Assembly: GCA_013138735.1 (NCBI GenBank)
Contig: WTCE01000100.1
Span: forward strand, 1 to 64,000
From: Crocinitomix sp.
GTDB lineage: Bacteria; Bacteroidota; Bacteroidia; Flavobacteriales_D; Crocinitomicaceae
Length of the DNA stretch: 64,000 nucleotides
Direction of reading: 5' to 3'
In this document: one piece after another, positions 40,910 through 51,816 of the stretch
Layout of the letters: every line of letters starts with the position of its first letter
Numbering within the stretch: the first letter of the stretch is position 1
Made by a program: the position numbers and the translations under genes
Notes under the pieces: generated by a model
Database searches by the model: none
Seen by the model: only the letters and a program-made list of their open reading frames with translations
What the model was told of the DNA's origin: nothing

Positions 40910-42475
40910 ATGAAAATTATTTTTAGTCTACTTTTTGTTTTTGGATATCTCCTTTCCAGCAATGCTCAGGTCATTGAAAAGAGATATGATGTTTTTGATC
41001 AAACAAAAGGGAGTGCTGTAGTTCAAACGTCAGACGGAGGATTCATTACCGTTGGACAAGATTATGATATTGCGCCGGGAAAAAAAGGAGCTTTATTTTT
41101 TAAATTAAACGCTGCAGGCGATTTGTTGTGGCATACATTCATCCATCAAGAAGAAGGGAATTCTACTACGCTTAAATCTGTTGTTGAAACGACAGATGGC
41201 GCATTTGTGGTAATGGGTTCCAGTATTAAATACAACACGCCCGACCCAGGAAATGTAACGAGTACAATTGCGATTAAATTTAATGGTGACTGAACAGTGA
41301 TTTGGGAAAAAAGTTTTGCTGAACCTGGTGAAATGCTTTGGAACACTGCTATTGGAAGTCACATGGAAGCTTATTCTGACGGAGGTGTTATTATTTCAAT
41401 TAATATAGGATCGTTAACCTGTGGAGGAGCTGCTTTGATTCGCTTAGGAAGTGATGGGAACTTAATCTGGTCCAAAAATTATCATGGCGCAGGTTCGGGT
41501 AGAGGCATTTTAGCGAGATCCACGGGCGAACTTTATTTTACGGGATCAATCAATCAAGGTGATGGCTATAAAGCGCATTTGACAAAGGTTAATCCTGGTA
41601 CTGGTGAGCAAATTATTACCAGGATTTATGATTTTTCTGAGAATGCCACTTATGGCAGAGAGCTAGCGGATGACGGCGAAAATATTTATCTAGCGGGACA
41701 TCATGACGGGCGATTATTTTTAACAAAACTGACGAATGATGGCGAATTCAATGCTGAATGGTCTGTGTTTGCAGGGAATGGTATGGATGTTCCAATGGAG
41801 CTGGAAATTGTGGCTGACCAAATTGTCATTGCAGGTGTTTCGTATACTGATGGACAAAAGAGTGTGCTGGCTATAGTTGATTTTGATGGGGACTTATTGG
41901 GTGACTATACTTTTTCAAATGTGAGCGGCTCCATAAATATTAGCGATATCGCACTTGCTGGTACGGATGAATTAATATTTGCAGGCACTTTTTATGAGGC
42001 AAGTTCTTCCAAGACTATGGTTTATTTTGGTAAATCAGGTTTTCCGCTTTCGTCTAATTGTTCTTTTTTTACAGAGGAAGTGTCTTTTGATGAAGCCACT
42101 ACAATCGTATCCTTACCATCTTTTTTTGAAAGTGATAGCCCAGTTGAGTTACCAATTGAATTTGAACGTGTGACTTTGAGTCAATTTGGGATGACAGATT
42201 ATTGCTCTTTATCTGAGGTTATTGAACAAGAGGCTCAATTGGATTATATCCAGTTTTATCCGAATCCAGCTAATAGTTTTATTCAATTCGAATCAACTTT
42301 TGCTTTGAAAGGATATACTGTTTATGATGCTGCAGGGAAATTAGTTTTACAGGAACAAATCAAAGGTATTGCTTTTCAAAAAACGGTAGACATTTCAGGT
42401 TTGACAAGTGGTGTTTATTTGATTGGTGTGACTACTGAAAATGGAGTAGTGCATGAGCGATTTGTGAAGCGGTAG
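40910..42475 (+). pseudogene. Secreted T9SS-sorted repeat protein interrupted by one in-frame TGA (41291-41293)
   Basis: ORFs 40901-41293 and 41297-42475 are in the same frame: ..AIKFNGD*TVIWEKSF..; signal peptide at the N-terminus, T9SS type A sorting domain at the C-terminus (FYPNPANSFIQFES...GVYLIGVTTENGVVHERFVKR). Confidence 0.75.
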
Positions 42476-42492
42476 GTTGATCGAAAATTTTC

Positions 42493-42948
42493 CTATCTAA
42501 AATAGGAAAACCATTCCCCTTCGAATTCCGTTCCCCAGATTTCTGCTTTTTCGTCCATGCCTTCCATTTGCCAATAATATTCATTGCTGTTTATGACGAA
42601 TTCGGCAGCTAGAGCTATGGTCGAAAGACCTACAAAAACACCGACAATTATTCCGTAGAGTGTTTTTACGACAATACTGTCTCTCATGAGTTTTATTAAT
42701 TTTTGGATGCTGTAATGAATAAGAATGAGTACCAAACAATGGAGGATTATATTCAATAGAAATGGCCAAATATCAACGCGATATGCCAAAGAAGTACCCA
42801 AAGAAGTTTCTTTAAAAACAAAAGGGTTACCATAATAAGTTGGGAGGCCTAAAGGTTCAATACATATATAACGGACGCCAAAAAGTACTGACATTGTTAG
42901 CCCAATAGCGATATATGGTATGATGAAATATTTTAGTTTGGATGACAT
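42493..42948 (-). CDS. Hypothetical membrane protein
   Basis: 151 aa with several hydrophobic segments. Confidence 0.6.
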   Translation of the reverse strand: MSSKLKYFIIPYIAIGLTMSVLFGVRYICIEPLGLPTYYGNPFVFKETSLGTSLAYRVDIWPFLLNIILHCLVLILIHYSIQKLIKLMRDSIVVKTLYGIIVGVFVGLSTIALAAEFVINSNEYYWQMEGMDEKAEIWGTEFEGEWFSYFR

Positions 42949-43920
42949 TTATTTGGGGAAAACATGAACAGGTAAAATAGTGTGAATCCAATATTCTTGA
43001 TTTCGGGAAAGGCTATCGAAAGGCTTATTGTAATATTTCAAGGCAAGCCAATCATGTTTTATTAAGTAGGCTTTTCTTATTTCTTCAAATAGATTGCATT
43101 TTGAATTATAGGCGGTGTTTTCTGATGAATTAATTTTTATGAGCAACTGCCCTTCGTTTGGTTCATTCAAGGCCAAAGTATCCACGGGCAATTCCATGGC
43201 TGAAATGTGATGAGCAAGTTCAGCCGATATATGTTCTGAAACATTTTCTAAGCTCACTTGTTCACCGTCAATCGTAATATGATAATCTGTGTCCATGAAA
43301 ATTTTTATGCTGTCAGAAAATTGGATTGAATCTGGAGGTCCCTCCCGAGTGTCATAGTCGCACATATATAATAAAGCAGGACCTGAGCATGAAGTAAGAT
43401 TCCAAAATATAAATTCATTTGCAAATTCCCTAAGAACATATTGTTGGTAAATAGGATGCTTTAAATCTGCAGCTGATAAAATTTCATTAATTGTTTGAAA
43501 ATGGTTGGACTGATCAACCCAGAGTCTCCATGAGATAGATTCATAATAAAATAACTCATCAAGCGTTGTACCTGAAGAAATGTTAGAATCAAGCTTAAAT
43601 TTGTTCCGACACATACTTGGTGGACGGATTGCAATGAAAACATAATGAAAATAATCTTCCGTATTTTTTTTAATCTTTAAGGTGTAATTGGGTTGAGAAA
43701 GGTCGGTTAAAAATTCTTCGAAAGCTTCACCTGTGCTTGATGTGAGTAAAGAATCTTGTATTAAATAATAAGCCAAACTATCTAAACAGTTATTTAAATC
43801 TATACCAGCCTCAGAATATTCTGTTTCCAAACATTCATACATTTCATCTTCTTGCTCATACTCACTAGAGCAAGAAATGAGTCCTAAAAGATAAAAGGAA
43901 AATATTAGATAATGTTTCAA
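42949..43920 (-). CDS. Hypothetical lipoprotein
   Basis: 323 aa; lipobox MKHYLIFSFYLLGLISCSS. Confidence 0.7.
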   Translation of the reverse strand: MKHYLIFSFYLLGLISCSSEYEQEDEMYECLETEYSEAGIDLNNCLDSLAYYLIQDSLLTSSTGEAFEEFLTDLSQPNYTLKIKKNTEDYFHYVFIAIRPPSMCRNKFKLDSNISSGTTLDELFYYESISWRLWVDQSNHFQTINEILSAADLKHPIYQQYVLREFANEFIFWNLTSCSGPALLYMCDYDTREGPPDSIQFSDSIKIFMDTDYHITIDGEQVSLENVSEHISAELAHHISAMELPVDTLALNEPNEGQLLIKINSSENTAYNSKCNLFEEIRKAYLIKHDWLALKYYNKPFDSLSRNQEYWIHTILPVHVFPK

Positions 43921-43955
43921 TGTGTTTCTTTTTATAAATGCAAATACCTAATTTA

Positions 43956-44416
43956 CTAAAGATCTTTCACCCATATGGTTTTCTTTGTCGCATTAACCGA
44001 AATAAGTGAATCGGGTCGCATAAGGTATTGTTCTACTTTGTTATCTAATTGAAAATTTAATATTAGCGTGTCTTTTTTTACCCGCCAAGTCCCGCTTCTT
44101 GTATATATTATTTCATTCCCATCCATATCTCGTATCCAAATGTTATTGTCATTTTTAGTTATGTTTTGATATCGTAATTCATTGTTTTTTTTTTTAGGTA
44201 AATTCTTGTGGTATAGCTCATTGGATTATAGTGGATAGTTGAGTTTAAGCTGGAGTCGTAAACTGTAAAGCAGGGGTTTGTAGTTGAATCTATTTCGTAT
44301 TCTCCAAGAATGTCAGCTGTTTTATATGATTGGTTGGAAGTACTGTTTAGATAACATCCGGTTAATAGAATCAAAAAGACGAAGGAAATTAGGTGTTTCG
44401 ACTTCATGCTAATCAA
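43956..44416 (-). pseudogene. Hypothetical lipoprotein split by a frameshift at an A11 (T11 on + strand) tract
   Basis: ORF 44159-44416 ends just after LKKK at the homopolymer (44185-44195); with one extra A the frame continues NNELRYQNITKNDNNIWIRDMDGNEIIYTRSGTWRVKKDTLILNFQLDNKVEQYLMRPDSLISVNATKKTIWVKDL* to 43956. Confidence 0.65.
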
Positions 44417-45113
44417 TCAATTTTTTAAAAGGTTGCATGCCGCAATCCGTATGTAATCTTTCGAAATTCTCACTGTAAAATACGTTTCTGAAAATAATTG
44501 AATCGATAGCGGCTATATTCTGATCTCCGCCACATCTATTGATGGAATACAAGCACAATTCATCTTCTAAAACGAAGGCCATGCCGCCAGGTTTAAATAT
44601 GTGAGTAATTGCTCTTCGATCTTCTGATCGATATTCATTGAGCCTGTTTAATGCTGCATTCGCACCGTTTTTTTTCTTGAATTTAATTCTTAAATTGGCC
44701 CCAATGCGCATATAAATTTTATAATTATTAGCCAATGGATAAACGCCTTCAAATATCAGGCGTTCGATTTCTGCAGCAGGAAATAGGTTCGTGACATAAG
44801 TATATGTTTGAATGGAATCTGGATTTGAAATAACAATCGTCGTATAATCATTCCGACCTTTATAATAAGTCTTGCGTTCCTTGTTTGTAATTTCCAGAAG
44901 CGCTTGGAAAGCATCAAAATCAACTGGTTTTTTACGTTTATGAGCTGCGAATCGGGAAGATGCGCGCAATGTATCTTCAAAGATTGGGTGTGCATCCTTA
45001 ATTTCTTTGATTTCACCTTGAACTATAGGTCCATAGTCAGCGTCTGGATGTTTATTACATGCACTCGTAAAAAAGATTAAGATAATAAAAACGAAATGGA
45101 TTTTAAACAACAT
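44409..45113 (-). CDS. Hypothetical lipoprotein
   Basis: 234 aa; MLFKIHFVFIILIFFTSACNK lipobox. Confidence 0.7.
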   Translation of the reverse strand: MLFKIHFVFIILIFFTSACNKHPDADYGPIVQGEIKEIKDAHPIFEDTLRASSRFAAHKRKKPVDFDAFQALLEITNKERKTYYKGRNDYTTIVISNPDSIQTYTYVTNLFPAAEIERLIFEGVYPLANNYKIYMRIGANLRIKFKKKNGANAALNRLNEYRSEDRRAITHIFKPGGMAFVLEDELCLYSINRCGGDQNIAAIDSIIFRNVFYSENFERLHTDCGMQPFKKLID

Positions 45114-46159
45114 TATCGCTTATACAAAACATCCATGTAAATTGGCAAGTGATCTGACCAACCGCCATGGAATCTAAAACCAATATAGGTTCTATTCGTG
45201 ATTTTTCCAACGCCATCTTTTTCGGGTTCTAATAAAAAGTCGGCATCAAATATTTGCGCCAATTCTTGTTTGGAGTATAAGGCACTTGTAGAATCTATCA
45301 TTCCTGTGCTCACCACAAACTGATCTAAAATTCCCCATTCATGATCGTATTTGTGCGTACCTTTTTTGAATTCGTATTGCCAAATCATGTTTAATAAATC
45401 GCCTTGCTCCATTTCAGCAATTGATTTTTTGGCCTTTAGAATATCGAGCATGCTTTCGTCATCTGGGTGATCATTATAATCGCCCATGGCAATAATATTA
45501 GCAGTAGGAACAACTGCTGTAATGGAATCGAATTTGGCACGTAAAACAGTTGCTGCATAGTTGCGTTTGGGCACAGTTGCCAATTGACCGCCATAACGGC
45601 TAGGCCAGTGATTCACGAATAAGTGCAAGGTATCTTTTCCAACAATGCCTTTCGTATAAGAAATGTCGCGTGTTGGACGACTGCCTTCTTCTGGGAAATT
45701 TAGTTTGATGGATTCAAATGAGAGTAGTTCAAAATATTCTGGGCGGTATAAAAGTGCCACATCAATTCCACGTTTGTCATCACAATCGTGAAAGGCAATT
45801 TTATAGCCGAATTTCTTTAAGGGGGAGTTGTACACTAAATCTTGTAAACATTGAATATTTTCAACCTCACATAAACCAATAACTGCTGGAGGTTCCCATT
45901 CTCCTAAAGCCAAAGCAGTCTTACAAATCTTGTTTATTTTTTCTTGATACCGATAAGGTGTCCAATGGCGCATGCCGTCAGCTGTAAATTCATCATCATT
46001 TTTAATGGAATCATTAGTCGGGTGGAATAAATTTTCAACATTATAAAACATGATTCGAATCCCAGACGGATTCACCTGTGGATTTTGGCCATAGGCAAAC
46101 ATTCCTGTAAACAAGCAAAGGAATAACCCTATCGTTTTAGTTTGAAAGAAATCCACCAT
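45113..46159 (-). CDS. Endonuclease/exonuclease/phosphatase family protein, secreted
   Basis: 348 aa; IRIMFYNVENLFHP, VIGLCEVEN, MGDYNDHPDD, WSDHLPIYMDV. Confidence 0.88.
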   Translation of the reverse strand: MVDFFQTKTIGLFLCLFTGMFAYGQNPQVNPSGIRIMFYNVENLFHPTNDSIKNDDEFTADGMRHWTPYRYQEKINKICKTALALGEWEPPAVIGLCEVENIQCLQDLVYNSPLKKFGYKIAFHDCDDKRGIDVALLYRPEYFELLSFESIKLNFPEEGSRPTRDISYTKGIVGKDTLHLFVNHWPSRYGGQLATVPKRNYAATVLRAKFDSITAVVPTANIIAMGDYNDHPDDESMLDILKAKKSIAEMEQGDLLNMIWQYEFKKGTHKYDHEWGILDQFVVSTGMIDSTSALYSKQELAQIFDADFLLEPEKDGVGKITNRTYIGFRFHGGWSDHLPIYMDVLYKR

Positions 46160-46548
46160 AAAATTGAAAATAATAATGTTGCCAAAAATAAGACTAAGGC
46201 AATTTTTAAAAATAGGGGATTGGAAAAAGTCAATTTAGTACTTACACCATTTACCAATCCATTAATTGGTGTAAATCCAATGGCTAACCAAAAGCTTATA
46301 TAAGATAGTGTTAACCCTGTGTCTTGCACCCCTTTTGCCAAAACATTTCGGCGCAGTTCTTCAAAATACAGTTTGAACGGCATTTGAATTAAGTATTTCA
46401 AAAAACGTTCGATTAAATATACACCTAAAATAATCCCCGTCCAAGCAAAAATTTGTGAACGGGGAATATCAAAGAGTTCGCTGGCATATGTCAATCCAAA
46501 ATAGACTGCAATGATGGTTAAAACAAGTAATAGAGCCGTTTTAATCAT
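46129..46548 (-). CDS. Hypothetical membrane protein
   Basis: 139 aa, 3-4 hydrophobic segments. Confidence 0.6.
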   Translation of the reverse strand: MIKTALLLVLTIIAVYFGLTYASELFDIPRSQIFAWTGIILGVYLIERFLKYLIQMPFKLYFEELRRNVLAKGVQDTGLTLSYISFWLAIGFTPINGLVNGVSTKLTFSNPLFLKIALVLFLATLLFSILWWISFKLKR

Positions 46549-46569
46549 GCCAACATTTTAATTGTTATA

Positions 46570-47499
46570 CTAGTCGTCGTCACCGTCACTAGCTTCTTCC
46601 AATTTCTTACCAACTAAAGTTCCATTGATAATTTGTTGTTGGAAGTCTTGCATTGCACTCGGTGAATGAGGGATCAATATGGAAGTGTTTTTTCCATTCT
46701 GTCCAATATTGTTTAACGTATCAAAATACTGCGTTAATAATACAAACTGCATTACTTCTTCATGCGTAATATTTTTTAGTGATTTTTGGAAATCTTCAAC
46801 AGATTCTTTAAAACCACGTACAATTTCTAAACGTTGTGCCGCAATACCTTCACCCGAAAGGCGTTTTGATTCTGCGTCTGCTTCAGCTGCTTTTACAACT
46901 ACAATTTTATCCGCTTCGGCGTTTTCCATTGTTGCCTCTTTGTCACGCTTCGCAGCGTTAATTCGGTTCATTGAATCTTTTACGTTCGAATCAGGATCAA
47001 TATCAGTAATAAGTGCTTTTACAATTGAATAACCGTAGTCATCCATTGAATCAGCTAAGTTTTGACGCACAGCTTTTGCAATGTCTTCTTTCTTAGCAAA
47101 TACATCATCTAACTCCATTTTTGGAACCTCAGCACGTACATCATCAAAAATATAAGACGCAATTTGGTGACGGTGATTATCTAATGCATAATGTGCATCA
47201 AAAATTTTGTCAGGCATTACTTGGAATTGTACCGATACACGCAAGTGAACGAATACATCATCTCTTGTTTTTGTTTCAACATCAACGTCCAATTGTTGTA
47301 CACGCATATTAATGTTACCTGCTTTTTGATCGATAAATGGAATGATCATACCGAAACCTGGACTTGCCATTCGTTTGAATTTTCCAAGACGTTGGATCAC
47401 GTAAATTTTCTTTTCCGGTACAATAATGACGGATTTGATTAGTAATAGAAGCACTACAACTGCGACTATAACCAAGGGGATTAATTGTTCTTCATTCAT
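46570..47499 (-). CDS. SPFH/Band 7 domain protein (paraslipin-like)
   Basis: 309 aa; VPEKKIYVIQRLGKFKRMASPGFGMIIPFIDQKAGNINMRVQQLDVDVETKTRDDVFV. Confidence 0.92.
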   Translation of the reverse strand: MNEEQLIPLVIVAVVVLLLLIKSVIIVPEKKIYVIQRLGKFKRMASPGFGMIIPFIDQKAGNINMRVQQLDVDVETKTRDDVFVHLRVSVQFQVMPDKIFDAHYALDNHRHQIASYIFDDVRAEVPKMELDDVFAKKEDIAKAVRQNLADSMDDYGYSIVKALITDIDPDSNVKDSMNRINAAKRDKEATMENAEADKIVVVKAAEADAESKRLSGEGIAAQRLEIVRGFKESVEDFQKSLKNITHEEVMQFVLLTQYFDTLNNIGQNGKNTSILIPHSPSAMQDFQQQIINGTLVGKKLEEASDGDDD

Positions 47500-47694
47500 A
47501 TTTGATAAGTTTGTTTAGTTTAATATTATCAACCCAGATTAATTCCTAATCAACCGTCGATCGTTTACAGGGATAAATATAGTAAAAAATCAGACGCCAA
47601 AAATATGAAAAACCATTTTATTTAGCTTTATACTAAAAAAAATAGCTTAACACGCAATTGCTTTGAATTTAGTTCAAGATTTGGAATAATCGAA

Positions 47695-48384
47695 CTAAGA
47701 TTTTACACGAAGCTGAAATCCGGTTTGATGAAAAGTGTCAATTGTTACCAATGGATCGGGCTTTAAATATTTGCGTAATTTGGTAATGTAAACGTCCATG
47801 CTTCTTTTTGTAAAGTAGTTTTCTTCTTCCCAAATTTTTAGCAAAGCCTCTTTTCTAGGCATAATGGTGTTTTCATATTTACACAATAAAGCCAGTAAAC
47901 TGTTTTCTTTGGGCGAAAGTTTTACTTCGTTTTCGGCAGTTGAAAGCATTCTATCTTTGGGTTGGAATCGAAATATGCCAAAATTATATTCGTCCGGTTC
48001 TTCTTCTTTTACTGGGTTATTACGATTGAAAATGGCAGAAATTTTAAGTAATAAAATTTCTGTATCAAAAGGTTTGGTGAGGTAATCGTCAGCACCAATC
48101 GCGTATCCTTCTTTCAGGTCTACCTTGGCGTTTTTAGCGGTTAAAAAGAAGAGCGGCATTGTTTTAGACTTGGCTTTAATTTTCTTGGCTAAGGTAAAAC
48201 CATCCATATGAGGCAACATAACATCTAAGATGCACAAGTCAAATTCGTTTTGCGCAAATACAGAATAGGCCTCTGTTCCTGTTTTGCACCAAGTACATTC
48301 ATAATTCGACAATTCAAGATAGTTCTGTAGTAAAGAACCAAAATTCTCCTCATCCTCAACCAATAAAATTCTTTTTAATGACAT
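47695..48384 (-). CDS. OmpR-family response regulator
   Basis: 229 aa; LVEDEENFGSLL, LDVMLPHMDG, LTAKN, GADDYLTKPF, C-terminal winged helix. Confidence 0.95.
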   Translation of the reverse strand: MSLKRILLVEDEENFGSLLQNYLELSNYECTWCKTGTEAYSVFAQNEFDLCILDVMLPHMDGFTLAKKIKAKSKTMPLFFLTAKNAKVDLKEGYAIGADDYLTKPFDTEILLLKISAIFNRNNPVKEEEPDEYNFGIFRFQPKDRMLSTAENEVKLSPKENSLLALLCKYENTIMPRKEALLKIWEEENYFTKRSMDVYITKLRKYLKPDPLVTIDTFHQTGFQLRVKS

Positions 48385-49922
48385 AACGGAAATTCTATGA
48401 TTACAGTTGTACCAACATTCAATTCACTTTCAATTCGAATAGTGCCTTTCATTTTAAACACCATGTATTTTACAAAACTCAGCCCCAAGCCAAATCCTTT
48501 TGTATTGTGAATGTTTCCTTTTTGTGCGCGATAAAAATTATCAAAAGCTTTGCTTACTTGATCCTTGGACATGCCTATTCCGGCATCTTTTATTTTTATG
48601 CGGACTTTATTGCTAGTTATAACTGATTCAATCTCAATTTTAGGTTGCTCGGGCGAATATTTAATGCTGTTTTCTATAATGTTGGAAAAAACATTCTCTA
48701 AATGATAAGCATTGGCATTGATAAATAGGTTTTGACCCAACTTCAGATCGACTGCACAGTTGCGATCATCAATCAATAAGGATAATTTCTCAATCGCTTC
48801 ATTAATTCCTTCGTTCACATCCATGCGACTCAGTTCAATATCAATATCATTTTTCTTTAAGGATGCTACTTCTAAAATGGTTTCTATATGGCGAACGAGT
48901 TTATCTTTTTCTGCTTTTATAATTTCAATAAATGCTTGTACTTTTTCTGTATTTTCTCTTACTTCGGGATGAATGATAGAATCTGCCGCCAAGGATATTG
49001 AGGCCAGCGGAGTTTTAAATTCGTGGGTCATATTATTTATGAAATCAGATTTAATCGTACTAATTTTTTTATGCTTGATCACTAATCGAATAGAATAAAT
49101 AAAAACGAAGACGATAATGGCAATAAATAGGAGTGACAATAAAATCATGACATATATTTGTTGCCAAACCGATTCATTATTCGCCGACATATTTATGTAT
49201 AGCATATATCGGTCTGGATTCAAAATGTCATCCTCAAATAATGGGATTTGATAGTCCCATTCATTATTGTCAATTGGTTGGATTGCAAAACTTTCTGCTA
49301 GTTTATCATAAATACCCCAATCGTTTGGATTCACTAATCCAAGTGCTGCTGTTTCTGAATACAGTTCATCCTTAAACGCGATACTGTCTAAACGAATGTC
49401 ATCTACGTCAGTGTTAACTTCGAATAGTATCCGTTCAAAAACATCATTTATGTCATGCAATTGCACTTGTAATGAGTGATTTTCATCATTTTCAAAAATT
49501 TGCAGGATGCTGTCTTGGTCACCGAAAAACGCTATTTCATTCGTGAAAGTCAAACTATCGCCTTTCACTATTCGAATTTCAACCTGTGTGTTTTTGTCAA
49601 TCGTATCACCGCCTTCAAAATCATGGTAATAAGTAATTCGCAATGAATCATCCTCTGGGATTGTATCATATTTATTATGATCAAGTTCCAGAATGCGTTC
49701 TTGAAATATGGCATTCAATTCAGGTGTGGTGGCTAAATATGCAAGCGAATTAAAATCAGACATACCTTGCTCCACATTGGCAACTAATTGATGCACTTTA
49801 TGATCAACCAGCTTCTTTTTTTCAACTAAAGACTGTTCTATCCACTTGTATTGAATAAAGACAATGCCGATTAACGCAAGTGTCATGGCAGTAATCAAAA
49901 CAGGAATAGTTCTGGTTCTCAT
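48375..49922 (-). CDS. Sensor histidine kinase
   Basis: 515 aa; NNMTHEFKTPLASISLA H-box, NIIENSIKYSPEQP N-box, GFGLGLSFVKYM. Confidence 0.95.
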   Translation of the reverse strand: MRTRTIPVLITAMTLALIGIVFIQYKWIEQSLVEKKKLVDHKVHQLVANVEQGMSDFNSLAYLATTPELNAIFQERILELDHNKYDTIPEDDSLRITYYHDFEGGDTIDKNTQVEIRIVKGDSLTFTNEIAFFGDQDSILQIFENDENHSLQVQLHDINDVFERILFEVNTDVDDIRLDSIAFKDELYSETAALGLVNPNDWGIYDKLAESFAIQPIDNNEWDYQIPLFEDDILNPDRYMLYINMSANNESVWQQIYVMILLSLLFIAIIVFVFIYSIRLVIKHKKISTIKSDFINNMTHEFKTPLASISLAADSIIHPEVRENTEKVQAFIEIIKAEKDKLVRHIETILEVASLKKNDIDIELSRMDVNEGINEAIEKLSLLIDDRNCAVDLKLGQNLFINANAYHLENVFSNIIENSIKYSPEQPKIEIESVITSNKVRIKIKDAGIGMSKDQVSKAFDNFYRAQKGNIHNTKGFGLGLSFVKYMVFKMKGTIRIESELNVGTTVIIEFPLCH

Positions 49923-50005
49923 AAGACAAATGTAAGATCATAAAATGAAGGTTTTGATACTTTAACCTTTTTTAACCCGTGTAGCGATTAGGATTTACGG
50001 ACCAT

Positions 50006-50677
50006 CTATTCGTTTCGAATAAATATAAAACGGCCATAATCCCATTTATCACCCGATTGATAATCTAAATATCCAGAATATAGTTTACCTATGATAAGTG
50101 CACTGTCTATTTCAACATAGGAATTTTCAAAAAAGGCTAAAGACGAATCACTGATATAACTAACTCTCGAAAATCGTAAAAAACCTTCATCTCGACATTC
50201 TTCTAAGTCGAAAACCATCTCTACGTTATTCAACGTTACGCTTTGTCCAGTGTCAACAGGCAAACTTATTTGATCAATAATTTGATGAAAAATCAGACTG
50301 TCACGTTCATAAAATAACCTTCCGTTTTTAATGGCGAATGGGATGCCTTCCGCAAGTTTCGTTGTCCAGTGATAGCAGTCATAAACATACTTTATAGCTG
50401 ACTTTTTAATGCAGTCATCATGAATAGATTTGTGACAATCATCATTCGTGAAATAAATAAATGAAGTGTCAATTAAATCAAAGATGTTTAAAGTGTCTCC
50501 CTTTAAATAATAATTATTCGGAACTGAATCTCTTTTTGGAATATTAGCAAATAGATCGTCAGGAAAGCTGGTTGACGTATCGACATCTCCTGAATTACAA
50601 GCTACCATTAATAGACAACTGAAAATCAGTGTCACTAAACTTTTTGATGTTGTTTTAGCTTGGATTACTGAATTCAT
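50006..50677 (-). CDS. Hypothetical lipoprotein
   Basis: 223 aa; LIFSCLLMVACNSG lipobox. Confidence 0.65.
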   Translation of the reverse strand: MNSVIQAKTTSKSLVTLIFSCLLMVACNSGDVDTSTSFPDDLFANIPKRDSVPNNYYLKGDTLNIFDLIDTSFIYFTNDDCHKSIHDDCIKKSAIKYVYDCYHWTTKLAEGIPFAIKNGRLFYERDSLIFHQIIDQISLPVDTGQSVTLNNVEMVFDLEECRDEGFLRFSRVSYISDSSLAFFENSYVEIDSALIIGKLYSGYLDYQSGDKWDYGRFIFIRNE

Positions 50678-50803
50678 ATAGAGACTAGAGTATTGCTAAA
50701 TTAAAGATCAAATTTAATCAAATCCATTAAACCAAACAGGTCAGATATTGATTAACCAAAACCAAAAAGGCTATATTTGTCCCAAACATTAAAGGAATAA
50801 AAT

Positions 50804-51694
50804 ATGAAAGCTTATGTATTTCCAGGGCAAGGCGCTCAATTTGTAGGGATGGGTAAAGATCTTTACGATAATTCTGCTTTGGCAAAGGATATGTTTGAAA
50901 AAGCCAATGAGATTTTGGGTTTTAGAATTACAGACATCATGTTTGAAGGAACAGATGAGGAGTTAAAGCAAACAAAAGTGACGCAACCAGCTATCTTTTT
51001 GCACTCAGTTATTTTAGCAAAAGTTTTAGGAGATGATTTTAAACCAGAAATGGTTGCGGGTCATTCTTTAGGCGAACTTTCTGCTTTAGTAGCAAATGGC
51101 GTGTTAAATTTTGAAGACGGTTTGAAATTAGTTTCACAAAGAGCTTTAGCAATGCAAAAAGCATGTGAGGCAGAGCCTTCGACTATGGCTGCAATTTTAG
51201 GATTGGATGATGCAATTGTTGAAAAAGTTTGTGCAGATATTGATGGCGTAGTGGTAGCTGCAAATTATAATTGTCCTGGGCAATTGGTGATTTCTGGAGC
51301 CGTAGCTGCGATCGACACTGCCTGTGAGGTTTTAACCGAAGCAGGAGCGCGTCGTGCATTAAAGTTACCAGTTGGTGGAGCTTTTCACTCCCCGTTAATG
51401 GAGCCAGCTCGTGAAGAGTTAGCTGCTGCAATCGCTGCAACAGAATTTAATACACCAATTTGTCCCGTTTACCAAAATGTGACAGCAGCAGCTGTTTTGG
51501 ATCCTGCTGAAATAAAGGCAAATTTAATGGCGCAATTAACTGCTCCAGTTAGATGGACGCAAACTATGCAACAAATGATTGCTGATGGTTGTGCTTCTGT
51601 AACGGAAGTAGGACCTGGGAAAGTATTGCAAGGTTTATTTAAAAAAATCGACCGTAAATTCCCAACTGAAAGTGCCGCGATTGCTACTGAATAA
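50804..51694 (+). CDS. fabD: Malonyl-CoA:ACP transacylase
   Basis: 296 aa; VFPGQGAQFVGMG, VAGHSLGELSALV, PVGGAFHSPLM. Confidence 0.97.
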   Translation: MKAYVFPGQGAQFVGMGKDLYDNSALAKDMFEKANEILGFRITDIMFEGTDEELKQTKVTQPAIFLHSVILAKVLGDDFKPEMVAGHSLGELSALVANGVLNFEDGLKLVSQRALAMQKACEAEPSTMAAILGLDDAIVEKVCADIDGVVVAANYNCPGQLVISGAVAAIDTACEVLTEAGARRALKLPVGGAFHSPLMEPAREELAAAIAATEFNTPICPVYQNVTAAAVLDPAEIKANLMAQLTAPVRWTQTMQQMIADGCASVTEVGPGKVLQGLFKKIDRKFPTESAAIATE

Positions 51695-51710
51695 ATTGAT
51701 CGATACTTAA

Positions 51711-51758
51711 TCCCGTTGTACATTGAGGCTCTCGAAATGCACAGCGGGATTTTTTTTA
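51711..51758 (+). terminator. Intrinsic terminator after fabD with loop CATTGAGGCTCTCGAAATG
   Basis: TCCCGTTGTACATTGAGGCTCTCGAAATGCACAGCGGGATTTTTTTT. Confidence 0.85.
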
Positions 51759-51816
51759 GTTACTTTTTCGTTCCATTGACATTTAAGAATAACAAACATA
51801 TAAAAACGTTATTCAG

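Noticed and set aside
40901-42475. TGA recoding (Gly/Trp/Sec) to explain the interrupted T9SS protein
   Set aside because: TGA terminates other ORFs in the window normally, and no selenocysteine insertion context was identified; a point nonsense change is simpler.
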